Assembly (NCBI GenBank): GCA_013399895.1
Contig: VXBA01001813.1
Location: 496,001 to 560,000, forward strand
DNA length: 64,000 nt
Direction of reading: 5' to 3'
Origin: Serilophus lunatus
Lineage: Eukaryota > Chordata > Aves > Passeriformes > Eurylaimidae
Positions within the stretch are counted from its first letter, which is position 1, and each line of letters begins with the position of its first letter. Under the pieces are notes generated by a model. It did no database searches and had not been told where the DNA came from. It worked only from the letters and a program-made list of their open reading frames with translations. Position numbers and translations under genes: made by a program. Positions 25,475 to 38,083 of this stretch are shown piece after piece.

Positions 25475-26824
25475 CTGTGAAAGAAAAACAACAGTCTTCC
25501 TTCATTTATTCCAACACAAGCTAGAAAATTTTCCGAGCTTTCAAGATGAATATAACTATTGGTTACAATTAATTGATACATATGTTCCACCTCCCAAAAC
25601 AATTACTGTTCTCCTAAGGCAGGGAACAACCTAAAGCAGTACATGAATTCTCAACTTAGAGAAATATGCAGAAAAGAAACAAAAATCTTTCCACTTTTTG
25701 TATCTTGCTAATATAAAAGACATTCATAAAAAATAACATTTAAGGTTTAAAACAATCAAAACATGTTTTATTTCCATTTGTTTGATTTTTGTCACCAATC
25801 ATTGTATTAGAAGTTGATCTCCCTGTACCTCAATTGATTCTTTTAAAAACAAGAATTAAAGTGCTTTTGTCTCACTGACTCATTCAGTAAGGACAGAGTT
25901 GGTAAAATACCCACAATGCTCATATACATGACAGTGAAAAATACAAGACTCTTCTGCAAACAAGCTAGCTTAGACATATCAAAGAACTCAGTTGTTTAGT
26001 CTTTTTTAATTAAGAGGTCTAGCTTTTAAAGTGCAGTTTTATTAAGGTAGTCATAAAGAATACTATGTTTTCTGTAATTTTAAAGGATATGGAAACTACT
26101 TGTTCACTACTCTCCATTTATTCTGTACTACCTAAATTCAAGATAAGAGAATAAAAATATATAGTCTCAGTATTCTTACAGTGAGATCTTGGTTTGATGT
26201 GAAGCATCAAAGATAATTTATATTCCTAACAGAGCTGCAGTGCCAGATTGACATGAATGTAAAAGAGGTATAATCATAGGTTCAACATGTAGAATAGGAC
26301 TAGACCTTTCATTTGAATGAGATCTGGGTACCCAGATAATTAAGAAAGTATTAATTCACTGCTATGGCCTCAAACAGAAGATGAAGAAGGCTGTCTGCTT
26401 ACACACAAGCAGGTTCCCAGAGTTTATGTAAATCAACATGTGCCACAAAAAAGCACTTACATTTCTTGTAGGAACAAAAAATAGCAGTAAAGATAGAAAA
26501 AAAATAACTAGAACACCTAAAAAACTGAAGGCAGAATATAAAATTATTTGACTAGAGCTTCACCTAGCTCAGTAAGCTCATCTCTGAAAATTGCAAAGAC
26601 ACATGACTACAGAGCACAACAAATATGTCTTTCCCCAGGAACTCCTCCAGAAATCAATCATTAGTCATTCAATACTACTTCTGTTCAGCAGCAGGTATGT
26701 ATTTAATCAATTTTAGCGATTCTTTTCTTTCGCTTCTCATCCTGAACCCATTAATAAATTCACATCACTAACCGTCTTGTGAAAAGATATACACATCTTT
26801 GGCACAACCTTTGTTATGTCAAGG

Positions 26825-27150
26825 ATCATAGAATCATAGAGCAACTTGGGTTGATAGAATCTGAAAGATGATCTAGTTCCAACCCCCTAGGGACTGAGCA
26901 GGGACACCTTCAACTAGACCAGGTTGCTCCAAGACCTGTCCAAATTGTCCCCTAACACTTCCAGGGATGTGGCATTCACAGCTTCTATGGGCAGCCTGTT
27001 CCAGTGCCTTACCATCCTGACAGTAAGAATTTCTTTTAAACCTAAAGTCCAAAATATATTCTAAATTAAAGAATCAATATAAGTCCACTCTCCTTCATTT
27101 TAAAGCCACTACTCCTTGTCCTATCATTTTATGTCCTTGTAAAAAGTCTG
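26825..27150 (-). mobile_element. CR1 LINE fragment, minus orientation, intron 5
   Basis: It begins with the reverse of the CR1 3' tip (ATCATAGAATCATAGAG), followed by GATCTAGTTCCAACCCCCTA and the CAGGTTGCTCC and CACTTCCAGGGATG blocks of the CR1 3' region. It becomes hard to follow after about 27130, probably through decay. Confidence 0.85.
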
Positions 27151-27317
27151 TCTCTATCTTTCCACTATTTTCATTGTTTGAATCTGACAGTATCATTTGA
27201 CGCCTTCAGTTCTGCACTGGTGAGGACAATGGTCAGTCCCTCACATGACACATGTTCTTTACAAGTCTGTCATATCCTCCTTCACTCATGAAGCTGACCA
27301 ATCCTAGATTACTTTGT

Positions 27318-27336
27318 CTGTCTGTCTGTCCTGTCT
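27318..27336 (+). repeat. Short (CTGT)n tetranucleotide repeat
   Basis: TGTCTGTCTGTCTGTCCTGT: four to five units in intron 5, downstream of a decayed CR1. Confidence 0.7.
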
Positions 27337-27889
27337 ATAAACCACTATAAACACTGGCAATTTTTTTTTGACCACTTCAACTTTTTTCATTGTGCTGTAT
27401 CCCTATGGAAGGGATAAGAATATCAGATAGTACAAACTGCAGGGTCATGACAGCATGATTTCTACTTTGTCATTTATCTCTGCCCAAACCATAATGAACT
27501 GTGCTTTACTGATAACGACTCAGAACTGAGCTGACGTTTTCTATCACATGTTGAGGTCTTGAACATCAAATGGAATGGCAACATCACAGTCAGTTATTCT
27601 GAATGTGAACTTAGGGTTTGCTTTTTTCCCCAGTGTCTTTCTTTAACTTGGGAGTTTTCTACTCTGATTTTCATCCGCTATTTTATTGCTCAGTCATGAA
27701 GTGCTGCAAGAATCTTTCACAATTCTTCATAGTTACTTCTCATCTTTAATAAAAAATTCAAAAGAGTTCAATGGAGAATAGGGAGAATGATTAGGTAAGA
27801 AAACAGAACTAAAAAATGACAGATCAGATGAATCAATTTCTTCTATCTGCACAACTGGTGGCTTATCAGGGAAAAAAATAATCAAATTT

Positions 27890-28075
27890 TGGACAGACTT
27901 GTTATCCGTACCTGTAGCAAAGGACGAGGAGTAATGTTTTTAAACTGAAAGAAGGTAGATTCAGTCTAGATCTAAGGAAGAATTTTGTTACAATGAGGGT
28001 GGTGAAAAACTGGAACAGGTTGGCCAGAATAGCAATAGATGCCCCATCTCTGGAAACAATCAAAACACTAAAAGT
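27890..28075 (+). mobile_element. Old CR1 LINE fragment, intron 5
   Basis: Diverged CR1 segments are visible: GAGTAATGTTTTTAAACTGA, GATCTAAGGAAGAATTTTG and GTGGTGAAAAACTGGAACAG. These match the region before the CR1 3' UTR. The 3' tip is not recognisable at this end. Confidence 0.65.
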
Positions 28076-28224
28076 CTACTGCTAAAAAAGAAATAAAATC
28101 TGGTCTCCAGATATGGAATCTGGTCCAGTATGGAATACTGGACAGAAAACAGGAACTGAAGGAAAAAAAAAAACAAAAACCCACACTTAAATGAGGCACA
28201 AAATAAAACATCCTAATTAAAAGG

Positions 28225-28410
28225 TAAAGAAAACTCTGGAACAGACTGCATGGGAAATGTTGTGCAGGAGTCTCCACTGCTGGAGGTTTAAGAACAGATA
28301 CAACAAATGTCTTTCATGAATGACATAAGGATAGCTGACCTGGTGTTGGGTACAAAGTTAGACATGTTGAGTACAGACCTTCATCACCTCCACAGTCCTT
28401 TTCTCAGTGC
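28225..28410 (+). mobile_element. Old CR1 LINE fragment, intron 5
   Basis: ACTCTGGAACAGACTGCATG, GGAGTCTCCACTGCTGGAGG and AGCTGACCTGGTG resemble the 3' portion of diverged CR1 copies, ending around a decayed TCCACAGTCCTTTTC. It may be part of the same insertion event as, or a neighbour of, 27890-28075, separated by an A-rich stretch. Confidence 0.5.
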
Positions 28411-29423
28411 CGTTTTCTAAAATTTTATCATAATGAAGAAACCCCACCATGACAGATTGCCGAGACTCACACACAACTAACATCACTCAGAAGCAGTATA
28501 TATATGCATGCAAAAACTGTCTAAATTAATCACATGCAGATGCTAAACGTCAGTGCTGTGACTACCTCCAAGACCAAAACCAACCTTTTTTTACTTGCGT
28601 CATTCGCTATACAAACTAATTTTAGTATCTTGCTCACATAATAAATCAAATGCATTGACTTAAAACGGAGTTTAGCTTGATATAATCATATAATTTTTCG
28701 TTTAGTAGGGGAACAAATTTTGAGAAAAAGGCCTCAAGAATTACTAGAAACATGCTAGATGGCATTTTTTTGTCACCACTGAGCATCATTTTACCATTTC
28801 TACTTCAATATGCTACTAATTTATATTTCTCCAGTATTATTCATAATTGAGACTGTCTCACATAGGCATAAGGTATTGCTGTGCTACGTGACTCTAGAAT
28901 GCTACCCTCTGCATACCAGTACTGCCACAGCACTGGAGGAAAGAGGATGGCAGCTCTGAGGAGACAGCAACAACCTGGCCTCTTCTATACAAACTAGTAC
29001 TCTCACTGCCATTAGAAAAAAATCACAGATTTATTTTCAAGCTACACACTAATTTAAGGATAGCAAGAACCAGTCACATAAAAAAAACAGATACTCTTTA
29101 TGCCTTGTTCAAAAAGCTCTAAATCAGTACAGTTCTTATAAGAATTATTCAAAATGTATTGCTGTTATACTCACAAAAAGGCACGAAAACATGAGTACTC
29201 ACTTAAAAGACAACACACATTCTCTCCTTGCCTGGAAAGCTAAAAACAATTTTATTTTTCCCCTTCCCTTCTACACTTCTTCACTGTAAATCAGTGTATG
29301 AGTTATTTTTTATTATCAACAGTTAGTAAAGTTACTTTTATCCATCATATATATTAAAATAAAGATGGAGTCAAAAAACGTTTGGCCAAGTCATTCTTGT
29401 TAGATGATAACATGTCTTGTTCA

Positions 29424-29585
<162 letters not shown>

Positions 29586-29687
29586 CTAGCTGCTAGCAGA
29601 GATTTCCCTAAAATAATTGCTTATATATAAATTATCTTTTTTATTTAAAAAAAAAAAAAGCTACAAATAAAAAGATTACATAGCAGA

Positions 29688-29713
29688 CCTCCCCCCCCCC
29701 CACCCCTCACCCA
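29688..29713 (-). repeat. C-rich tract (G-tract on gene sense strand)
   Basis: An 11-base C run (29691-29701) with flanking C runs; on the sense strand of the host gene this reads as long G runs. It lies about 130 nt upstream of the exon 5 acceptor and beside a poly-A stretch. Confidence 0.8.
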
Positions 29714-32700
29714 TGCAGGCACTAGCGTGAACAGTGTACTGTTTCTAAGTAAAAGACTTTGAGTGTAATAAGTGTTCCTGCTGACTTACAACGAAATGCA
29801 TTTGCCTTGTTTTGTTGTTAACAAATACCCCAAATGAACAAACCCTCCCCAAGCCAAAAACAACACACAAAAACCCACAAGCCAACTATAGCTTGGCAAG
29901 TGCAAGAGAATGACAACACAAGAAGAAAATTTTTTTGCAGTTGTTGCTTTCTGCACGTCATCTCTCACGCTCCACTGTTAAAACAGACAAAGGCTTTGGT
30001 AGCAGGATCCCAATCTCTTGCCATTAATTTAGCTTGCTTATTCTCTTTGCACATTAGTGCAGCACAGTCCAAAATCAAGAGACAGCTACCCTTTTTTTTA
30101 AAAAATAAAAATAAAGAAAATGAAGGAAAAGGGCATTCCTTCAAATGAACTTTGTCTACCTCTTTCAAGTAAACACTAAAGGACCAAAACCAACTGTGGT
30201 TCCACATCCTAATGGAAAGGCTATCACTGTTTTGTCAGAGCAACTTGGAAAGTTTCAGAGCTAAAGATCTGGCTGCCATCACACCAGGCAAGAAGTAGTA
30301 GGGAAAGTCATTTTGGACGTGCCACCCGATTTTGGTTGTCATGGTGAGGACAAGAACAAATGGTTGGTTTCTCAAACAATCAAGACCATAACTGTACAAG
30401 ACTCATGGATAAAGACAAAACACCTGAGTAAAAACAGGAACATTTTAGAAAGCAGAATATGTTTGAGGGCTGCTATCACCCAAGAGTTGAGAGTGGCTCC
30501 ATTCTGCACCAGGAAGCTTCTTAATGATTTTTCTGTTCACAACCAAAACACTGCAATAATCAAATCTCTTCGACCAGAAAGATGCGTTGTACAGAAAATG
30601 ATTCTACCTCAGCAGAGCCTGACAATAAGGTCAAATAATAAAACTAAGACACATGATTAACACATACTTTTGAGTAGCCTTTTGGCAAAATCCCGACCAA
30701 AGTATTTTGTACAGTTTATAATATGCACACAGAACAGACAATATGTTTCAATCAAACACTCATCTTGATGAGCAGAAGATTTGTAGGAGGAAGAATGTGT
30801 CTGCACTTATTTTCTTACTGAAAAAAACAACCTCTGACATGTTTTAAATGCTGCTTAAGTTAATTTCTGGACTGTAAAAAGTTTCACAGTTGTGAGTGTA
30901 GAAGACTTTAAATTTGATCTGTAGCTTTATTAATGACCTTCCATTAAAAATTTATAAGCTATTTTCCTTGGTAATGAAATAATTTTCATTCCCCAGTTTC
31001 TTGTATACACTGACCTCGGAGTTGAGGCAAAAATCTATTGACCTTTTGTGTTATGTGTTTGATTGAGGTGCAAGATAGCTAAGTATTAGATTAAAAATTC
31101 TAAACACTGTGTTTTTGTCTTATCTTTGAAAGGTGAAATATTGCACAAAGTACATGCTCATAATATTTGCCAGCACCAAAATGTAAACATCCAACCTTCA
31201 AGACCAGACTACAAAGGAATCTTTTTCCCACTGATAATGGAAAAGAAGCAAAAGTGTCTGAACTGTAGTTTGACCCTCCTAAATGAAGGTCAGCTTGAAG
31301 AATTATGTGCAATTTTGTGATTGGAAAAGACTGCCAAACTTCTCCGTATCCAAAACTTGATTAAATGGCAAGCAATCATGGACATAGTGAAACCTCTACA
31401 TTTTGATGATGCCGATCATGATTCAGAAACAAGGTTGCCAATAGATTGTAGATAGCTGTAGATAAAGACAACCAGAGAGGGAAAAGCAGAGACAAAGAGT
31501 AAAATAGCATAATACAGAGTTCTTAAAGAGGCTGCTATGTAGGCAAAAATTACAATACAAGGCTGAAATATATATGCTAAAATTGAAGATCTCATGTCAT
31601 AGCAAATAAGAATAGGGATTCTAAGGATAGTATTTTTAATATTCTAAGAAAATAGTAGCAAAGACACTCAAGATGACAGCAGTGGTGACGTTAATTATTA
31701 TCACACCTTTTTAATAGAACATTTTAAATTTGAGGTGAAGTCCTACAGTAATGCTGGTTAGATATATCCACTTTATTTTAAAAAGCCCTTCTTACTCATT
31801 AACATATGTTAAAAATTGTTAAAATAGCATCAGTGACACGACTACATTTCAATATACTGCTTCATTAGAAGTGCAATTTAATATCACTAGATTTCATGTT
31901 CCTCCTAGGCCATGTAAAAGGTCTGATGAATAGCAGAATTAAATACAAATTATTGGTTACAGCTTTTTTCCTGTGATTATGAAATAAGGTTAGTATTTTC
32001 CAAATACAAAGCCTAACAACATTCAAATGGCTTCGTTTACCAAATCAGTGAGACACCTACTCTAATAACACAAGTCGTATAAATCTTATGTGGTGACTTG
32101 GTGACCTGCTGGCACTTTCTCATAGCTCTTCAGTTAGTACATATCCCTTATTACAAATCAAACTGCCCTGGAAACTAGGTGTGAAAGACACAAATGCACA
32201 CACAAAACATCAGAAGTTAACAGAGAAGTTGTAACTAGAAGTATCTCAGCAATCAGTCTGCCAAGCACGAAGAGATCAAGCAAATGCAAATTTAAACCAA
32301 TATAACTTCTAAAATTTTATTAAGCAATATGAAAGCTGATTATTCCTCATATTGTAAGACTGTTCTGATGGCCTGAGCAAGGTTTAATATCAAAGATTGT
32401 CAGCAAATATGTGCAGTATGTAGTAATCCACTCTCCTCCCCCCATTTTGAGAGCTGATAAGCAGATGCCATTAAAGTTTATAAAGCAATCTGGAAGCAGT
32501 TCTAACCACTGAAAGAACCTGGCCATTTGGATGCAATCAGCCCAGACAAACCAAACAAGGAAAGCATTTGGGAAAAAACTCCTTCAGTGCTCTCATAACA
32601 TTCTGTTATGGGAAGCATAAAGCCCAAATCCATAGATTTTACAGTGCAAACAAATCAAAATCTGTTCTCACTCCCTCCCCTTTTCCTCTCATCCCTTTTT

Positions 32701-33921
32701 TTATGTCAGAAAAACAAAAGACTCAAATTCATCATCTCAAAATGTATATCAGTTAGAATGACAAATTCTCTGCCTTGACAGATTACAGCACCAAAGCAGA
32801 GACATTTGGATTTCCCAGGACAACTGGGCTGAGAATTCCTTATTTCATCCATTTGGTTTCCAAGAAACAGAAGGGGCTGCAGCTGCTCCCAGTCACTGCC
32901 TGCTATCCACAGTCTCCCATCAGTCATGACAATACTGATGTGCAGATTAAATACAAACTTTCAAACATCTTGGGGATCAAATCATCCTGAACAAGCCTGA
33001 AAAAATTAAGATTAAATCATTTTCTATCACCAATAGTCCATTTGTTTCTGACTGGATGTGATTTTCACTAAAAGGCTGCAAATCAGCTTGACAGATGCAC
33101 ATCCACACTGAAAATGGAGTTGTAAAATAGGAAAAGAGACTGAATTTTTTTAACAAATTGATTATTTCACAACAGCTTGTCTAACATCACTTGAAAGGAA
33201 AAATAATTTGAGTTCATGCTCACTACACCTACAGAGCTGCCACTCAACAAAGTATATATCTATGTTACCAGAGTAAAAAGAATCTAAATCATTCAATTCT
33301 TTCTCAGGTTTCAGTTAGGCTTTCAGCCATCCAAAATATCCAAAGATGCACCAGAATGTCCCTCAGAAAAATGCCCTGAATAAAAAAGATGAGGTGAAAC
33401 AAATTGGTTTAGAAGTTACCACAGTCAGAGATGTCAAAATGAATTATGCTCTGGCTATATGAACAGGAGAAAAATATGAAAAGAGTTCATGTATGCTAAG
33501 TCTAATTAAAGTCTAAAGCTTCTACTCAACATGTAATTTAATGCCGTTACTATTATTTTAATTACTTTTCTTCTTGTACATCATAAACTAATAATACCTA
33601 CATTTGACCACCTTTTAAACCAATTACACTATAATTTTATATTAATCTAAGTATTCATTTGTTTTTGCTGTCATTTAAATTAATGCCTATAGAGCAATTA
33701 TTATTTAAGTCGGTGTATGCAGCAATGCCTCCATGCAACTAAAATTGAAGCTTGGATTCTCTCTGTGCCCATATACTGAAACTTTGCTGAACAGAATTTC
33801 TTTTCACAGAGAGAGAGAAATTGGGCCAGACATTAAGTATTAGAGAGGAAAGGAAACTGAGATGTTGTTAGTGTGGAAAGGTCACTACTTTAAAACCAAA
33901 TGTTGGATGGAACCCATCTGC

Positions 33922-34545
33922 AGGATCACTGAATCAATTAGGTTGGAAAAGACCTCTGAGATCATCAAGTCCAACTCATATAACCTAGTATCATCTTGTC
34001 AACTAGACCATGGCAGTAAGTGCTACATCCAGTCTCCTCTTAAGTATCTCCAGGGATGATGACTCCACCACCTCCCTGGGCAGCCCATTGCAATGGCCAA
34101 TCACTCTTTCTGTAAAGAAATTCTTCCTAATTTCTAACCCAATGGTCCCCTGGCAGAGCTTAACACTATGTCTGTCCTCTTGTCCTACTGCTGGTTTCTT
34201 GGGAGAAGAGACTGCCCTCCACCTGGCTACAACCTCCTTTCAGGCAGTTGTAGAGAGCAATAAGGTCTGCCCTGAGCCTCCTCTTCCCCAGGCTAAACAA
34301 CTTCAGCTTCCTCAGCCTCCCCTCATATGGCTTATGCTCCATTCCCTTCATCATCCTCATTGCCCTTCTTTGGACACACTCCAGTACCTCAATATCTTTC
34401 CTAAATTGAGGAATCTGGACAGAGTACACAGTACTCGAGGTGCGCCCTAACCAGTGCCAAATACTGGAGAAGAACCACTTCCCTGGTCCTGCTGGCCACA
34501 CTATTTTGATACAGGCCAGGATGTCACTGAAGTCTAGTCCAACAT
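33922..34545 (-). mobile_element. CR1 LINE with recognisable pol C-terminus, minus orientation, intron 4
   Basis: The 3' tip lies at the left (GGTTGGAAAAGACCTCTGAG reversed). Reading on the minus strand, 34440-34195 encodes CR1 reverse-transcriptase C-terminal motifs: RKDIEVLECVQRRAMRM, EGRLRKLKLFSLGKRRLRAD and ALYNCLKGGCSQV. The frame is short and lacks the catalytic RT domain. The plus-strand open frame at 34010-34450 is its antisense shadow. Confidence 0.88.
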
Positions 34546-34572
34546 ACTGATAGCCATTACTCCACACATGAA

Positions 34573-34684
34573 GACTGGATGTGGTACTTACTGCCATGGT
34601 TTAGTTGATAAGATGCTTTAGGTAATAGGTTGGACTTGTTGATCTCAAAGGTCTTTTCCAACCTAGTTCATTCTGTGATTCTGT
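34573..34684 (+). mobile_element. CR1 LINE 3' end, inverted relative to its neighbour
   Basis: It runs from GACTGGATGTGGTACTTACT through GTCTTTTCCAACCTAGTTCA to ATTCTGTGATTCTGT. It is the reverse complement of 33922-34034 at roughly 84% by eye. Together with the minus-strand copy it makes a fold-back with 3' ends outward. Confidence 0.85.
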
Positions 34685-37600
34685 AATATTTATTCAAATA
34701 TGATGGTTCAGTAATCATAAATATTTCAAAAAGTAGCAGTCTGTGGAACGTACACCACCACTGCACAGAGTGGGCAGTCCATGGTTAAGGGACCTTCTGC
34801 CTTTTATTCATTAAGCATCAGCATGCACACATTTCTTTCACAAAAGACGCCACTGCGATTATGTAGTTGTACAAACCTCAGAATAAAGGCATCCCAACTT
34901 CCTTATCAGGCATACATCCAGCATTCTATGACAGGATAATCAAACTCAGCTCTACCAGATATTTTCAGACAAAAACTACCAAGAGATTCCTGATTCGCTG
35001 AAGTAGATGGCAGGAACTTATCAAGCTAGAGAATCGATGTTGGGAGGTAAGCATATATTAGTCATATTTCAGACCTAATCTTGGTTATTGAGCTGTTTTG
35101 TAGGATACAAGTATGTTTTTATCAGGTACATTAGATTCAATATTAGTAATTGTTAATCTTCATGCAACATGCAGTAGGTAATGCTAATTTTTTTTCTGTA
35201 GTTAATTTGAAAGATTACTGTCATTCAATCTATTTCCAGAAATAATAATAATATTCAATCTTTTTAAAACAGAGAGCTTTTCAAATAAAAATGAAGAAAA
35301 AAAAAGGTACTTCTTTCTTCTTTTCACTGTACATCATCTGTCAGTGTTAGAAAACTGCAGGGAGCACCTTTCCACAATCATTCTTCTTGTAAGATTTTGC
35401 CACCTTTAATCAGTTGGAAATGCTACAAGGAAGCATATCTACTATTAAATATTCTTTGCTTGATGAAAGAACAGCATTTCCAAAAGAGTCAAAGAATTCC
35501 ACACCTTTTATTTACTCATTTTCCATCATAATTTCAGGAACAAACAAACAAAATCTGAAGTCATCTGAAACCCCGTCTTTGGACATTATCTCTTGTTCTC
35601 TGCAGAAAAATTTTCACATTAAAGACTTCTTCCCCCATAAGCAGGCAAGTAAATCAAGAAAATTGCAGTTTACTTCCTGTCTTGTAATAGTTCAGGCTAT
35701 TCACTCAACTCTCTTACATGCCAAAAAATTAAAGATTTGGGTAAGTTTTACATTTTAGATTGTTTGAGAGGTCCTATTCTGTTTTTATTGGAACATAGCA
35801 AGTTTTATACAAAAAAAAAATTAGATGCAAAGACCTTGACTGTAGATAAGACAATACTGCAGAAACTAAAGTGTGAGAGGATGATTCTATAGAGCATGGT
35901 GATAGAGTTGTGTGTCAACCGTGCTTCTAAATATCCATAATGCTAAAAGGAGTCCAAATAGAAAAAAGGCACACTTTGAAATCCATACTAGTAACTTAGA
36001 TCCATCTTATCTGTCTTAGTGCATTTTATGAACCTCTCTGCATTTTCAGATTGTAAGTTAAACAGTTAGTGTCTCAGAATATAAACATGCAAAAGAACAG
36101 TAAGACTATAGTCCATCACATATGTATTAGAGATAATAAAGCAAAAATGTACCAGATTGCCTATTAGAAGGCAAATATAGAACAAAATAAAATGATCACC
36201 ACTGCTATTTGTGCTAAATGTCTTTTTTTTCCAATACAAATTCTCACATATTTAAAAATTATATAACTGTTTTCAGGTAGTTACGAGCACACAATGAAAT
36301 AGTCTATTATCCTAATTTATTTTAGAAATAGAAGTTTGTTTAAACCTCAGTAGGTAAGGTATCACAAAAATACACTATTTGTAGACAGACATAACAGAAC
36401 TATCACTTAAAAAATAGAAGGGAACCTTGACTAAATGGGAAGGTAGCAGGACTGAAAGCACAGTTGAGGTCAGATGGCAGGAGAGAAGCATGGATTAGTT
36501 TTTCAGCCTGTGCCGATCTGCCTCCTGAAAGTAGTCCCATCGATCTCTGAAAGCTTTCTTACTGTGGAGTTAATAGCCTAAACACAGCTGCAAAATTTCA
36601 AGACTTTTTTTGTGTAGCATTGGGTTTAGAACTAAATTCCTACAGAAAAAAAAAATTTAAATAATCTAAAAGGAAGAATTCTTATGAAAGAATGTCTAAA
36701 ATACAAATTTGGAGTACCTATTTTTCACCTCGTTTCCTTGATTCTCAGAAAGGCAGCTAGCCATGATGGACAGCTTATGGTGTTACTCTGCTTTGCAATA
36801 TGGAAGATGAAGCAGGTTTAGCTGGATTGCAGGAATGGTGCCAGCTACAGGAGACAGCATAATCAACTCTTGGCACAACCTGCCTCATCATTCAGCCAAG
36901 CGTCTGCCAGGCAGAACCCCACTGCTTGAAGGATGGTAACACTAAGGAGAGAATTTCTGGAGGGGAAATTAAAATTCAGAAAAGAAAATAAGATGGCGAT
37001 CTTTCTGGGGTTCATCAAGATTACAGAAGACTTTTCTCCTGATCCTCTAGGAAATGCAAAAATTTAAATAAACTCAGGATTTGTTTCATTTGGATGCTTT
37101 AAATGATTCCTTTGAGCCTGTAAGGCCTATGGTCCATGAACAGACTTCTGCAGCTGCTGCATCGAATTTCATTTTGGCATGGAAAGAGGCTAGGACATGC
37201 CTGTGCAGTCTTGCTCTTCTCCCTCAAGCAGCTCACATCATGATTCAATAAAATTTAAAAGTGCCTTTCATCACCTACATTTGTACAGACTGATTGCAAC
37301 TTCAAACGAAACGAGTACAAGTAAAGAAAGCAGAGTACTGTTTGCAGACAACAGCTGACTTGCAGGCAAAAATATAATTATGGATGCTAAAGAAGAAAAT
37401 AGAAATGCAAACTATTGATTTTTGGAACTAATTTAGAGCTGTGTTCCTGATATTGATCAATAAGACATGTTCACTTATGGTAATCCAAGGGGAAGTTTAT
37501 AGCATTCACACATCACTTAGGAGAGTGAAGGTTAAAGGGATTTATTTTCCCCATCCTTGTTTTTCTGGTGATCGAAATGTATTTGAAAAGAACTGCTGTC

Positions 37601-38068
37601 TGAAATAGATACAGGATGGCAGGCTCTAATGTAAATTGGTAAACATATTGTCATAATAAAAATCAAAGCAAAGCAATCACCAGCAAGTCAAAATCCCCAG
37701 TATTATCTTGGATATAGGGATCAAAGTATGAGCTCTGTCAAGCTGTTTTAGCCTAGTGCAGCGTAAAAAGCAATTTAATATGGATCACAGAGAAGTCAGA
37801 AACCAAGACACTGCTGATCCAGAGATCAGCAATCACTGTCAAAGCAGTCAAAGCTGGTGTTTCATAGTTCTTGGCCTTTTCTACATTGGTCTGTCACCCA
37901 GCACCTCCCTGACAAGCTCTCTGGGACTTGCTTCTGGTAAGTAGGAATGGTGGCAAGTCTCCCCTCTGCCCCTCTCAATCCACGACACCTAAATTGAGAA
38001 AACACAGAAAGGGCTCTCCAGTCAGTTCAGTAAGAGACAGAAAAATTGAGTGAAGGAAGGTGTGCGCA

Positions 38069-38083
38069 TATATATATATATTT
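38069..38083. repeat. Short (AT)n repeat
   Basis: GCATATATATATATATTTAG in intron 4: about seven TA units. Confidence 0.7.

Larger units (their letters stand above)
33922..34684. repeat. Inverted repeat (CR1 fold-back), arms about 112 bp, spacer 538 bp
   Basis: The left arm 33922-34034 and right arm 34573-34684 are reverse complements with scattered mismatches. Both arms are CR1 3' ends; the spacer carries the CR1 pol remnant. In the host transcript, intron 4 RNA could pair the two arms. Confidence 0.75.

Noticed and set aside
30313..30660. 115-codon plus-strand frame
   Set aside because: Composition is not protein-like beyond chance, it is antisense within intron 4, and no motifs are visible.
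34010..34450. 146-codon plus-strand open frame
   Set aside because: It is the antisense of the CR1 pol C-terminus; the true remnant reads on the minus strand.
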